Shown here piece by piece: positions 1-7,292 of a stretch of 8,012 nucleotides of DNA. Below the pieces are notes generated by a model that had not been told where the DNA came from, did no database searches, and saw only the letters and a program-made list of their open reading frames with translations. The position numbers and the translations under genes were made by a program. How positions within the stretch are numbered: position 1 is the first letter of the stretch; every line of letters starts with the position of its first letter. The stretch is from Ekhidna sp. (GTDB lineage Bacteria > Bacteroidota > Bacteroidia > Cytophagales > Cyclobacteriaceae): the NCBI GenBank assembly GCA_028821635.1, contig JAPPDO010000176.1, positions 1-8,012 on the forward strand, read 5' to 3'.

Positions 1-1577
1 AGACAAAAGTTCATTTTGATAAAGAACTTGATAAAATAATGCGAATGAGTCCGGCTGCTGCTGAGTTTCCGGTAGCTATGAGCTATCTGGAGTTATTGGT
101 GGATTTGCCATGGAATGAGATAACGGAGGATAATTTTGATTTAAAAAATGCGCGAAAGATTCTGGACAGAGATCATTTTGGGTTAGAGAAGGTAAAGGAT
201 CGAATCATTGAATATCTGGCAGTAAGGAAATTAAAGCAGGACTTAAAAGGCCCGATCTTGTGCCTGTACGGTCCTCCGGGAGTCGGTAAAACCTCACTTG
301 GGAAGTCAATAGCCGATGCGTTAAACAGAAAATATGTACGCATGTCGCTGGGAGGCGTACATGATGAAGCGGAGATCAGGGGACACAGGAAAACCTATGT
401 GGGAGCGATGCCCGGTAAAATCATTCAAAATATAAATCGTGCGAGAGCTTCCAATCCGGTCTTTATCCTTGATGAGATTGATAAGGTGAGTTCAGATTTT
501 CGGGGCGACCCGTCCTCAGCCCTTCTTGAGGTCTTGGACACCGAACAGAATGCCTCCTTCAAAGACAATTACTTGGAAGTGGACTATGACCTATCCAAAG
601 TGCTATTCATTGCAACAGCCAACTCCCTAGATACTATTCAGCCGGCTTTAAAAGATCGGTTAGAAATCATAGAAGTTAGCGGCTATACTTTGGAAGAAAA
701 AACCGAGATCGCTAAAAAGCACCTGATTCCAAAACAGCGCACGGAGCACGGATTAAAGGGGTCAGACATCTCTTTTGATAAATACTCCATTAAAAAACTC
801 ATCAACGACTACACGAGAGAGTCAGGTGTCAGAAATTTAGAGAGAAGGGTCGCCTCAGTCATCCGATCCATCGCCAAATCAGTAGCCACAGAGGAGGAGT
901 ATGCTCCCAAAATTACAGATGCTCGGGTGAGAGAAATCCTTGGTCCGGAGGTTTTTGATAAAGAAAACTGCGAAGATAACTCCGTTGCAGGGGTTGTTAC
1001 GGGACTTGCCTGGACTCCGTCAGGAGGCGATATTCTCTTCATAGAATCTTCATTAAGTCGTGGAAAAGGGAAACTCACCTTGTCAGGTCAATTAGGTGAC
1101 GTAATGAAAGAGTCAGCAGTGGCGGCTTTATCCTATCTTAAGTCTCATTCCGAATCATTAGGGATCGACCACAGAATATTTGATGCTTATGATTTGCATA
1201 TTCACGTACCCGCAGGGGCTATTCCCAAGGACGGGCCTTCAGCGGGCATTACTATGATTACCTCTCTGGCATCTGTATTTACCCAACAAAAGGTAAAAAA
1301 GAAAATAGCCATGACAGGAGAGATTACGCTTAGAGGCAAAGTTCTTCCCGTAGGAGGGATCAAAGAAAAAATACTAGCCGCAAGAAGGGTAGGAGTTAAA
1401 GAAATAATCATGTGCCAAAGAAATGAGAGAGACCTGGAAGAAATTGATCGGAAATATATCCGAGGGCTTAGAATTCATTTTGTAAATTATGTGCCCGAAG
1501 TGTTGGAAATAGCATTGACTCATCAAAAGGTGACAAATCCTATTGAATTTGTACTGCCGGAAAAGCATAAGGGTTGA
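1..1577 (+). CDS. lon: Lon protease (endopeptidase La), C-terminal part; 5' end outside window
   Basis: ATP-dependent serine protease that unfolds and degrades damaged and regulatory proteins in the cytoplasm as a homohexamer. The frame is open from the first full codon at base 3 (reading [12 protein letters not shown]), so the ATG at 39 is internal and the gene continues upstream. About 525 residues are present; the family is usually near 800, so most of the N-terminal substrate-binding domain is missing. Counting from the ATG at 39: Walker A GPPGVGKT at 78-85 (bases 270-293), Walker B FILDEIDK at 142-149, an ATANS sensor-like segment near 192, and a GVRNLER sensor-2 region near 263-269. The Lon protease domain has catalytic Ser401 in KDGPSAG (codon at 1239) and Lys444 in GGIKEK (codon at 1368), the 43-residue spacing of the E. 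coli Ser/Lys dyad. It therefore looks active. Its TGA overlaps the porQ start. Confidence 0.97.
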   Translation, partial: TKVHFDKELDKIMRMSPAAAEFPVAMSYLELLVDLPWNEITEDNFDLKNARKILDRDHFGLEKVKDRIIEYLAVRKLKQDLKGPILCLYGPPGVGKTSLGKSIADALNRKYVRMSLGGVHDEAEIRGHRKTYVGAMPGKIIQNINRARASNPVFILDEIDKVSSDFRGDPSSALLEVLDTEQNASFKDNYLEVDYDLSKVLFIATANSLDTIQPALKDRLEIIEVSGYTLEEKTEIAKKHLIPKQRTEHGLKGSDISFDKYSIKKLINDYTRESGVRNLERRVASVIRSIAKSVATEEEYAPKITDARVREILGPEVFDKENCEDNSVAGVVTGLAWTPSGGDILFIESSLSRGKGKLTLSGQLGDVMKESAVAALSYLKSHSESLGIDHRIFDAYDLHIHVPAGAIPKDGPSAGITMITSLASVFTQQKVKKKIAMTGEITLRGKVLPVGGIKEKILAARRVGVKEIIMCQRNERDLEEIDRKYIRGLRIHFVNYVPEVLEIALTHQKVTNPIEFVLPEKHKG

Positions 1578-2569
1578 GATTCATTTTTGGCATATTACTA
1601 TTGAATCCGTTTCTTGGACTTGCTCAGTTGGGAGGAGAGTTCGGTTATCAATCACTCCATATTTCCCCTAATCCCAGATCAGCCGCTTTGGGAGGAGCAA
1701 CAACCATCTCATTGTCTGATGGAGATATTTCGCAATTTTTTATGAATCCCGCTACACTTGACTCCGTAAGAGCCGGAGACATCTTCTTCCATTTGAATCC
1801 ATATTTTGCAGATGCGTTCTTTTACTCATTTGGATATGCTTTCCATCTGAAAGGACTGGAAAACTTTGCCATTGGACTACAGTATTTAAATTTCGGATCT
1901 TTTGATCTGACCGATGCAGCAGGTCAGGAACTAGGATCATTTAATGCCTCCGACTATGGTTTTTTCATTAGTAAAGCCCACCAAGCAGGGCCGATTACCT
2001 TAGGGGCAACATTGAAATTCTTCCACTCCATGATAGATAATTATTCTTCACATCTTCTGGCGATGGACTTAGGGGGAGTGTTTCGACTTAATCCGAATTG
2101 GGCTTTTGCCATGGTGTTTGAAAATATGGGGATGACACTAACAGATTATTCCAATAATTCGGACAGTTCCCTCCCGTTCGATGTTAAGCTGGGAACTTCT
2201 TTTAAACCGAAATACATGCCTGTTCAATTTACGATTACATCAAATAATCTTGTTAGCACTAATTTAACAAGACCCGTTGAGGAAAATGGCAGATCTAATG
2301 AGACCATTAATAAAGCACTAAAAAGGATTAATTTTGGGATAGAGTTTTTGTTATCAAAAAATTTTCACTTTTTAGCCGGTTATAATCATAAACGTAGACA
2401 GGAACTGACACTTGATGAAGCCGGAGGAGGTGCGGGGCTTTCATACGGAATCATGTTAAAAATTAAACGATTTCAAATGAGATTCTCCCGGGCTGCTTAC
2501 CACTCTGCCGGAGGAACAAATTTCATTAGCATACAAACCAACCTAAAAGACTTTAAGAAAATTCTATGA
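1574..2569 (+). CDS. porQ: Type IX secretion system protein PorQ-like
   Basis: 331 residues, about the usual PorQ length. The start is TTG at 1574: an in-frame TAA at 1568-1570 excludes anything earlier, and this start gives a complete signal peptide (hydrophobic core [13 protein letters not shown], cleavage near residues 17-18). The mature N-terminus carries the PorQ/PorV-like signature: [19 protein letters not shown], then a D-G-D-I element and MNPATLD (family form NPALL), followed by alternating beta-strand segments typical of FadL-like outer-membrane barrels. PorQ is a component of the Bacteroidota type IX secretion machinery, which exports proteins with C-terminal sorting domains across the outer membrane; it belongs to the PorV-type group. 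The start overlaps the lon stop in TTGA and the stop overlaps the hslU ATG in ATGA, so translation is probably coupled. Family assignment rests on recognised N-terminal motifs rather than a search. Confidence 0.85.
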   Translation: MRFIFGILLLNPFLGLAQLGGEFGYQSLHISPNPRSAALGGATTISLSDGDISQFFMNPATLDSVRAGDIFFHLNPYFADAFFYSFGYAFHLKGLENFAIGLQYLNFGSFDLTDAAGQELGSFNASDYGFFISKAHQAGPITLGATLKFFHSMIDNYSSHLLAMDLGGVFRLNPNWAFAMVFENMGMTLTDYSNNSDSSLPFDVKLGTSFKPKYMPVQFTITSNNLVSTNLTRPVEENGRSNETINKALKRINFGIEFLLSKNFHFLAGYNHKRRQELTLDEAGGGAGLSYGIMLKIKRFQMRFSRAAYHSAGGTNFISIQTNLKDFKKIL

Positions 2570-3951
2570 AAGAATTAAAGAATGACTTAACTCCTAGACA
2601 GATAGTAGAGGAGCTTGACAAATACATTATCGGGCAGAGAGATGCAAAGCGAAATGTAGCTATTGCGCTCAGAAATAGATGGAGGAGGATGAATGTAGTT
2701 GAGGAGATTCAAGGCGAGATTGTCCCTAACAACATCTTATTGATTGGGTCCACCGGAGTTGGTAAAACCGAAATTGCCCGTCGGCTGGCCAAGATCGCAG
2801 ATGCCCCCTTTACGAAAGTGGAGGCATCAAAATTTACAGAGGTGGGATATGTGGGAAGAGACGTGGAAAGTATGGTTCGTGACCTCGTGGAGCAAGCCGT
2901 TAATATGGTGAAAGTAGCTAAAAAAGAGGAAGTGAAAGAAAAAGCGGTGGAGGTTGTGGAAGGGATTATCCTAGATGCCTTAATACCGCCGCTGAAGGGA
3001 ACGCCGAGTACTTACGCAACCCGAATAAGCGGCGATGAACCGGAAAATGAAGTGGAGCTAAATGAGCAGACGAGAGCACGCTTCAGGGAAAAGGTTAGAA
3101 GCGGAGAACTGGACAACAGGAAAATCGAAATTGATGTCACACACACATCAAATGGGAATGTAGGCATGATTGGAGGAGGGCTGGATGAGGCCTCTATGAT
3201 CAACCTACAGGAGATGATTGGCAACATGATACCTAAGAAAAAAAGGAAGCGTAAAGTGACCATTTCTGAGGCAAGGAAGATTTTATTGGAGGAGGAGTCA
3301 TCCAAGATGATTGATATGGATGAGGTGAAGGAGGAGGCCATTTACAAAGTTGAAAATACGGGAATCATCTTCATTGATGAGATTGACAAAATTGCAAAAG
3401 GCGGAGAAGGTGCAAAAGGGCCGGATGTGAGCAGGGAAGGAGTTCAAAGGGACTTATTACCCATTGTAGAGGGCAGCACCGTAAACACAAAGTACGGCAT
3501 CATTAATACCGATCACATTCTTTTTGTTGCCGCAGGAGCATTCCATTTCAGTAAACCTTCTGATTTGATCCCTGAGTTACAGGGCAGATTCCCCATTCGG
3601 GTAGAGCTTGATAATCTTACTAAAGAAGATTTTCTAAGAATCCTTACTGAGCCAAAAAATGCACTGACTAAGCAGTACAAGGCGCTGGTTGCCTCCGAAG
3701 AAGTCAAATTATTTTTTCAGGATGATGCGTTGGAGGAAATCGCTGAAATGGCCTTTAAAATCAATGAAGAAGTAGAAAATATCGGGGCTCGAAGATTACA
3801 TACGGTGATGAGCAAGCTCCTGAACGAAATTCTATTTGACATACCGGACACCATTGGGCCAAATGCTCAAATAATCATTGATAAAGATTTAGTGGAGAAG
3901 AAGTTAGATGGATTGGTGAAGGACAAAGACCTGAGCAGATATATCCTTTAA
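2566..3951 (+). CDS. hslU: HslU, ATPase subunit of the HslUV protease
   Basis: AAA+ unfoldase (Clp/Hsp100 family) whose hexameric rings cap the HslV peptidase and feed it unfolded substrates in the cytoplasm. 461 residues, close to the E. coli length. Starts with the HslU N-terminus LTPRQIVEELDKYIIGQ. Walker A is GSTGVGKT at 61-68 (Pro in the second position is the form I know from E. coli; here Ser), the pore loop GYVG is at 94-97, and a charged, coiled-coil-prone I-domain runs from about 105 to 240. Walker B IIFIDEIDK is at 267-275, LQGRFPIR with the arginine finger at 338-345, and sensor-2 GARRLH at 407-412. The C-terminus DLSRYIL matches the tail that docks into HslV, so an active partner is expected. 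No hslV lies in the window. ATG overlaps the porQ stop by 4 bases. Confidence 0.96.
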   Translation: MKELKNDLTPRQIVEELDKYIIGQRDAKRNVAIALRNRWRRMNVVEEIQGEIVPNNILLIGSTGVGKTEIARRLAKIADAPFTKVEASKFTEVGYVGRDVESMVRDLVEQAVNMVKVAKKEEVKEKAVEVVEGIILDALIPPLKGTPSTYATRISGDEPENEVELNEQTRARFREKVRSGELDNRKIEIDVTHTSNGNVGMIGGGLDEASMINLQEMIGNMIPKKKRKRKVTISEARKILLEEESSKMIDMDEVKEEAIYKVENTGIIFIDEIDKIAKGGEGAKGPDVSREGVQRDLLPIVEGSTVNTKYGIINTDHILFVAAGAFHFSKPSDLIPELQGRFPIRVELDNLTKEDFLRILTEPKNALTKQYKALVASEEVKLFFQDDALEEIAEMAFKINEEVENIGARRLHTVMSKLLNEILFDIPDTIGPNAQIIIDKDLVEKKLDGLVKDKDLSRYIL

Positions 3952-4433
3952 ATGCCTTTGGGATAATGAAAGAACGCTTCTCTACCTTCTCCAAAATCGA
4001 CTTCAGACCACTGGCGTACATTAAATGAGATGCCCGCCACACCTCCGGTTGGTATGTTTTCAATGTTAGCATTTGATAGACGGTTGGCGGCATTCGTAAA
4101 TCCTGGGTTATGACCGAAGACAGCCAAGGTTTCACAATCAGGGGCACTTTGAATAACACGAAGTATTTCCGATGATCCGGCATGGAAAAGGGCTTCGTTA
4201 AGGATAATTTTTGCTTCACTGATACCAAAACTATCGCAGATATGCAATGCAGTGTAGAAGGCCCGGCTCGCCGTGCTGGAGATGACCACTTCCGGGGGCA
4301 TAACACTATTTTTGAGAAATGTCCCCATTTTGAGCACATCTTTTCTGCCACGCTTCCCCAAAGGACGGTCATGATCCGGAAGGTTAAATGTCCATGAAGA
4401 TTTGCCATGACGAAACAGATAGAGATTCTTCAC
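3948..4433 (-). CDS. SixA-type histidine phosphatase family protein
   Basis: 161 residues, the same length as E. coli SixA. Histidine phosphatase superfamily features: RHG at 8-10 with the phospho-accepting His9, then KSSW and the SixA-like DHDRPLGKRGRKD at 20-32. S-S-T-A-S-R with Arg57 follows at 52-57, and FGHNPGF with the second His108 at 106-112. All four residues expected in the phosphate pocket (Arg8, His9, Arg57, His108) are present, so it should be active. SixA proteins dephosphorylate phosphohistidine on signalling or PTS-type phosphotransfer proteins, but Bacteroidota homologues are mostly uncharacterised, so the substrate is open. Start is GTG at 4433, overlapping the upstream TAG by one base (TAGTG). 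The stop lies inside the same TTAA as the hslU stop. A longer overlapping reading frame at 3875-4408 lacks all of these motifs. Confidence 0.9.
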   Translation of the reverse strand: MKNLYLFRHGKSSWTFNLPDHDRPLGKRGRKDVLKMGTFLKNSVMPPEVVISSTASRAFYTALHICDSFGISEAKIILNEALFHAGSSEILRVIQSAPDCETLAVFGHNPGFTNAANRLSNANIENIPTGGVAGISFNVRQWSEVDFGEGREAFFHYPKGI

Positions 4434-5416
4434 TAGTCGGGCAGATAAAAGTCGAAAACAACTTCACTCATACATTTAAAATGGTCTTTAGGACATTGGT
4501 CAAATCCTGTGCTGCTACACGGCCTACAGGAGAGGCGATTATTTTCAAAGATAGTAAACTTGGTTTTGTAGGGATATTTTCCAAAATGGGGAGAAGAACT
4601 GCCCCAAATCGAAAAAACCGGTTTTTTAAAAGCTGCGGCTATCTGCATAAACATATTTTCATGCGTAAATACCCAATTTGAACGATGAATAATAGATGCC
4701 ATTTGATTAAGGTTAAATTTATCGCAGGCATTAAAAATGATTGCTTTCTTATTGAGATCCTCAATCTCCTTCTCTTCTCTGTCCGTACCCCTTTTAAAGA
4801 ACGTTTCGATCTCATTGGCAGTAGCAGCATCTATTTTGTCTCCTATCAAAATAATTGGTTTATTTATCCTGTCACAAAGCTCAATCATTCTTTTTGTGGT
4901 CAGTTGTTGTGTTTTTGTTTTGGAATTTATCGCTAAAACAGCATATCCGTTTTGATGAGTCTCGGGAAGCCACTCCTTCTCAACTTCGTCTTTATCAGAC
5001 ATGAAATATTCTAATCCCTGTTCGTCATTTTTGATATTCAATGGGCGTAATAATTCAAAATACCTGTCTGTTAAATGAGTTTTTTGTAACCGATTTATTC
5101 TGAATCGGGTAAAAAGCCACTCATGAAGTTTATTATGCTTAAAAGAATACTGCCTGTTTGCCAGCCTTTTCCCAATCTTTCTCGTTTGACGATCATTTTG
5201 AAGGTCAATGACAATATCGTAAGAAGAGTTGGCCTTGCTCATTTCTTCCAGTGAATAAACATTAGCTATGTATTCATTTTCCTGAAATAATGACTTAAAA
5301 TCTTTTTTAGTTATCAGATGAATCTCCACATCCATTTGATTTTTTAATACCCTTATTATTGGGGTGGATAAGAGCAACTCGTCCGATGAGAAAGATGGAA
5401 TAAGTAGTATTTTCAT
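4433..5416 (-). CDS. Glycosyltransferase family 9 (heptosyltransferase-like), diverged
   Basis: 327 residues from the ATG at 5416. The frame stays open to 5617, but residues before this Met look noncoding, and MKILLIPSF is the normal start of the family's first beta strand. GT9 enzymes are GT-B fold transferases adding heptose or other sugars to the LPS core or related surface glycans at the cytoplasmic membrane face. The two Rossmann-like halves are visible: STPIIRVLK (17-25) and YDIVIDLQND (66-75), then IILIGDK (188-194) and QIAAAFKKPVFSIWGSSSP (258-276). The C-terminal C-x2-C-x7-C-x6-C (Cys297, 300, 308, 315) in CRPCSSTGFDQCPKDHFKC is a form I associate with Bacteroidota members. Key positions are altered: the N-terminal GD reads D12-E13 and the usual D-T-G-L-M-H reads E253-N-M-F-M-Q258. 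It may have shifted specificity or lost activity. It is coupled to the downstream phosphatase gene. Confidence 0.85.
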   Translation of the reverse strand: MKILLIPSFSSDELLLSTPIIRVLKNQMDVEIHLITKKDFKSLFQENEYIANVYSLEEMSKANSSYDIVIDLQNDRQTRKIGKRLANRQYSFKHNKLHEWLFTRFRINRLQKTHLTDRYFELLRPLNIKNDEQGLEYFMSDKDEVEKEWLPETHQNGYAVLAINSKTKTQQLTTKRMIELCDRINKPIILIGDKIDAATANEIETFFKRGTDREEKEIEDLNKKAIIFNACDKFNLNQMASIIHRSNWVFTHENMFMQIAAAFKKPVFSIWGSSSPHFGKYPYKTKFTIFENNRLSCRPCSSTGFDQCPKDHFKCMSEVVFDFYLPD

Positions 5417-5436
5417 GTAAGGTTTAGTCTTTTTGT

Positions 5437-5444
5437 TAAAGCTA
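5437..5444 (-). promoter_or_regulatory. Weak -7 promoter box candidate for the glycosyltransferase gene
   Basis: The minus strand reads TAGCTTTA, one mismatch from the Bacteroidota -7 consensus TAnnTTTG, about 20 bases before the ATG at 5416. No clear TTTG/TTG -33 box sits at the right distance, so this is only a candidate. Confidence 0.25.
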
Positions 5445-5567
5445 CAATTTAATTTATTTGTTTTAACTAAAAAACTCGCTAATCGCCTCTTAAAATACCA
5501 ACGTTCCCCGCACAACGTGTGTGAGTGAATAAATGAGGTGGGGTGGGGGGTGGTTAAAATCGTGATA

Positions 5568-5600
5568 AAACCTTGCAGATCTCTTAGACCTGCAAGGTTT
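5568..5600. repeat. REP-like palindrome (strong hairpin)
   Basis: Perfect 11-base arms AAACCTTGCAG (5568-5578) and CTGCAAGGTTT (5590-5600). The inside extends by TCT/AGA across one A/C mismatch to a 3-base CTT loop, so the whole element can fold as a 15-position stem. AACCTTGCAGGTCT-like palindromes are, from memory, scattered between genes in several Bacteroidota genomes. On the minus strand the stem is followed by TTTT, so it could also stop transcription. It lies about 150 bases upstream of the glycosyltransferase start and does not directly follow any gene. Confidence 0.6.
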
Positions 5601-6003
5601 CTAATACTGGTCTTCATCTACTCCCTCACAAACTTCAACAAATGCCAATTCAGTGATTATTTTTGTATGTGTCCCGCACTAAAATGAGTTAATATAAACA
5701 AGTATCAAAATACCAAAGCGAGAGAAGATATAAAAATGTGCAAATAATATCTTCATGCAAAAATTGATACGCTGATGCAATAAAAGTTTTATTTAAGAAT
5801 TAGTTCTTGATAAAATTAAATCAATTATTGACATCATTAATAAAATTATAGATTTTACATTTAAAATAAAACTATTTAAATATAAAACATTTCACTCTTA
5901 AATCATTAATCTCTAATTTTGAAATATTCAAGTTATTTCATTGCAGTAGTCAATTGAACTTAATGACTAAAAAAGAAAGTAACGATCATATAGAGTCTAT
6001 CTA
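5601..6003. other. AT-rich intergenic region without a recognisable gene
   Basis: About 400 bases, very AT-rich from roughly 5690 onward, with frequent stops in all frames. I see no RNA gene. It contains a small inverted repeat, GAAGATAT (5724-5731) and ATATCTTC (5747-5754), with a 15-base loop, and the terminator arm described separately. It separates the conserved gene block from the accessory-looking lipoprotein unit. Confidence 0.5.
5724..5754. repeat. Inverted repeat, 8-base perfect arms
   Basis: GAAGATAT and ATATCTTC are separated by 15 AT-rich bases. With no neighbouring gene end or start, its role is unknown; it could be chance in such AT-rich DNA. Confidence 0.35.
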
Positions 6004-6014
6004 TCACTTTCTTT
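5969..6014 (-). terminator. Probable terminator of the lipoprotein/membrane-protein unit
   Basis: On the minus strand AAAGAAAGT (6014-6006) pairs with ACTTTCTTT (5980-5972), and T continues to base 5969. The loop holds a smaller palindrome, ATAGA-G-TCTAT (5990-6000), giving a branched hairpin. The first arm overlaps the last codons and TGA of the upstream minus-strand gene. The stem is AT-rich and therefore weak, but its position directly at the end of the unit supports it. Confidence 0.4.
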
Positions 6015-6276
6015 CTGTTTTTTTTTGTAAATAGAACCTTTTTTTGATTGCTAATGTGCATAGAAATAATGTGTTCATTACCAAAAGTCCTGAAAAAGCG
6101 ATAATACCGGAATACACTCCCCATATCTTGATATTTCCATTATGTAATGCTGCCACCGCTGCTACCATTACTGAACCACTCCAAAAAAGCATTAATAAAT
6201 TTACTGCTATTATAACAGGTAAATAATATGATCCTAACTTTTTTTCAAGAAATTCTTTTAACTTATTTAGTAGCAT
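6004..6276 (-). CDS. Small protein with two membrane helices; possible immunity or partner protein
   Basis: No family recognised. From the ATG at 6276 it has 90 residues. A GTG at 6291 would add five, but the ATG lies one base after the TAA of the preceding gene (TAA-A-ATG), a typical coupled arrangement, so I prefer it. Residues 1-13 are lysine-rich and amphipathic (NKLKEFLEKK). Hydrophobic helices lie at about 19-44 and 51-77 with a short loop (HNGNIK), followed by a basic tail (KKRFYLQKKTERK). By the positive-inside rule both ends are cytoplasmic, with a tiny external loop. Two-helix proteins of this size are often bacteriocin immunity proteins, holin-like proteins or assembly partners. 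Coupling to a gene whose product carries a glycine-zipper block makes immunity the most attractive reading, but this is inference. Confidence 0.75.
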   Translation of the reverse strand: MLLNKLKEFLEKKLGSYYLPVIIAVNLLMLFWSGSVMVAAVAALHNGNIKIWGVYSGIIAFSGLLVMNTLFLCTLAIKKRFYLQKKTERK

Positions 6277-6277
6277 T

Positions 6278-7222
6278 TTAGAAATATTCACTGCTTAAAT
6301 CAAACAATGGATAAGCATCATCTACTGAGACTCCTTCTCTGTAACTATCCTCTTCTTCAATACACGAATCTTCTGTGTTATCTTCTTTTGAGCATCGCTC
6401 TATATATTGTACCGGACAATCACTTCTGCAACTACTTGTGCTTTTTGGATCCCAGCATCCCCCGCCTATTGATCCAGCTATTCCACCAAAAATAATTCCG
6501 CCAACTCCTCCTACCAGTGCTCCAGAAGCAGTCCCGATGACAGGAAGAGAAACAGTTCCAATTGCAGAACCTCCCAAAAGGCCTGTTAGTCCTAAGGAAC
6601 CAGCTCCCCCTACAATTCCTGCGATACATTTCCCCCAAGTGCCCCACCAGCTACCTTCACGGCCTTTGATATTGGCTAACCCAAATAAATCAAGATTGTC
6701 TCCTATAAATTCGTGAGCCACGATTTGAGAGATAACAAACAGAGTCAACTCGGGAAATTTATGACTATCATCACTATCTTCAATGTCTTGTAAGAGATTT
6801 TTTAGCCCTGCTACATAGTCTGATGCTTTCCGACTCTGCTTCCACAATAAATCCACTTGGATTAATTTTTCATACTCATATTGAGAAACTATCAATATAT
6901 TCGGCTGTTGTCTGGCTTTCACATTATTGTTATCTGTATACAACAATGCCCTTTCAAAGTTATTTTGGAAGGCTACTTTCGAGTCTTTGTCATGAAAGAA
7001 TACCAGTGAACTCACATTTTGTAAATCTGATTCATTGTTGAACGATTTGTTTTGTTTTCGCATACCTTCTCCAAGGTCATCAAGATTCTTTTTCAATGCC
7101 TTTGAGATAGAAGCATAATTCAAACTATCATCATCTTTCAAACTTTCTACTTGTTCATTTTCCTCACAAGAAAAAGCCGAGTAAAATAAAAAACATGTTA
7201 ACATTAACTTTCTCATAATCAT
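6278..7222 (-). CDS. Predicted surface lipoprotein with a C-terminal bacteriocin-like glycine-zipper segment
   Basis: No characterised family recognised. 314 residues from ATG 7222; ATG 7216 (Met3) is equally plausible. The N-terminus is a short basic and hydrophobic signal ending in FYSAFSC, so Cys19 is a likely lipidation site (relaxed lipobox), followed by acidic EENEQ that could act as a surface-export signal. Residues about 30-190 are soluble and charged, probably a globular adaptor domain. SWWGTWGKC (191-199) then leads into a hydrophobic block at 201-255 with 21 glycines in GG, GxxxG and GxxxA patterns, closed by Cys256. The tail has four more cysteines (265, 269, 277, 287) and ends acidic. 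Trp-led glycine zippers bounded by cysteines resemble pore-forming class II bacteriocin segments and some Bacteroidota lipoproteins I recall. It could also be a glycine-zipper membrane anchor. First gene of a two-gene unit. Confidence 0.8.
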   Translation of the reverse strand: MIMRKLMLTCFLFYSAFSCEENEQVESLKDDDSLNYASISKALKKNLDDLGEGMRKQNKSFNNESDLQNVSSLVFFHDKDSKVAFQNNFERALLYTDNNNVKARQQPNILIVSQYEYEKLIQVDLLWKQSRKASDYVAGLKNLLQDIEDSDDSHKFPELTLFVISQIVAHEFIGDNLDLFGLANIKGREGSWWGTWGKCIAGIVGGAGSLGLTGLLGGSAIGTVSLPVIGTASGALVGGVGGIIFGGIAGSIGGGCWDPKSTSSCRSDCPVQYIERCSKEDNTEDSCIEEEDSYREGVSVDDAYPLFDLSSEYF

Positions 7223-7292
7223 GAAATATTTATAGATTTAATTATATTCAAAATTTGGCAGTGTAAGCGGCTTGCTAAATGCAACCAAAAAA

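Noticed and set aside
39..41. ATG at 39 as the start of lon
   Set aside because: The frame is open upstream and already encodes Lon-like residues (HFDKELDKI); this Met is internal to a gene cut by the window edge.
3012..3341. 109-codon minus-strand frame inside hslU
   Set aside because: It is serine-rich shadow coding opposite the charged HslU I-domain, with no motif or separate context.
3875..4408. 177-codon minus-strand reading frame overlapping the phosphatase gene
   Set aside because: It is in another frame of the same strand and carries no recognisable motif, while the overlapping 3948-4433 frame has all SixA-family catalytic motifs.
5417..5617. Upstream extension of the glycosyltransferase reading frame to 5617
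   Set aside because: The extra 67 residues would be encoded by the palindrome and G-rich patch and precede the family's normal N-terminus MKILLIPSF at 5416.
6277..6291. GTG at 6291 as start of the small membrane protein
   Set aside because: It would overlap the lipoprotein stop by 14 bases; the ATG at 6276, one base after that stop, is the simpler coupled start. Not fully excluded.
6375..6716. 113-codon plus-strand frame, rich in proline
   Set aside because: It is the antisense of the glycine-rich block of the lipoprotein gene (Gly codons GGN read as Pro CCN on the other strand), so it is a composition artefact.
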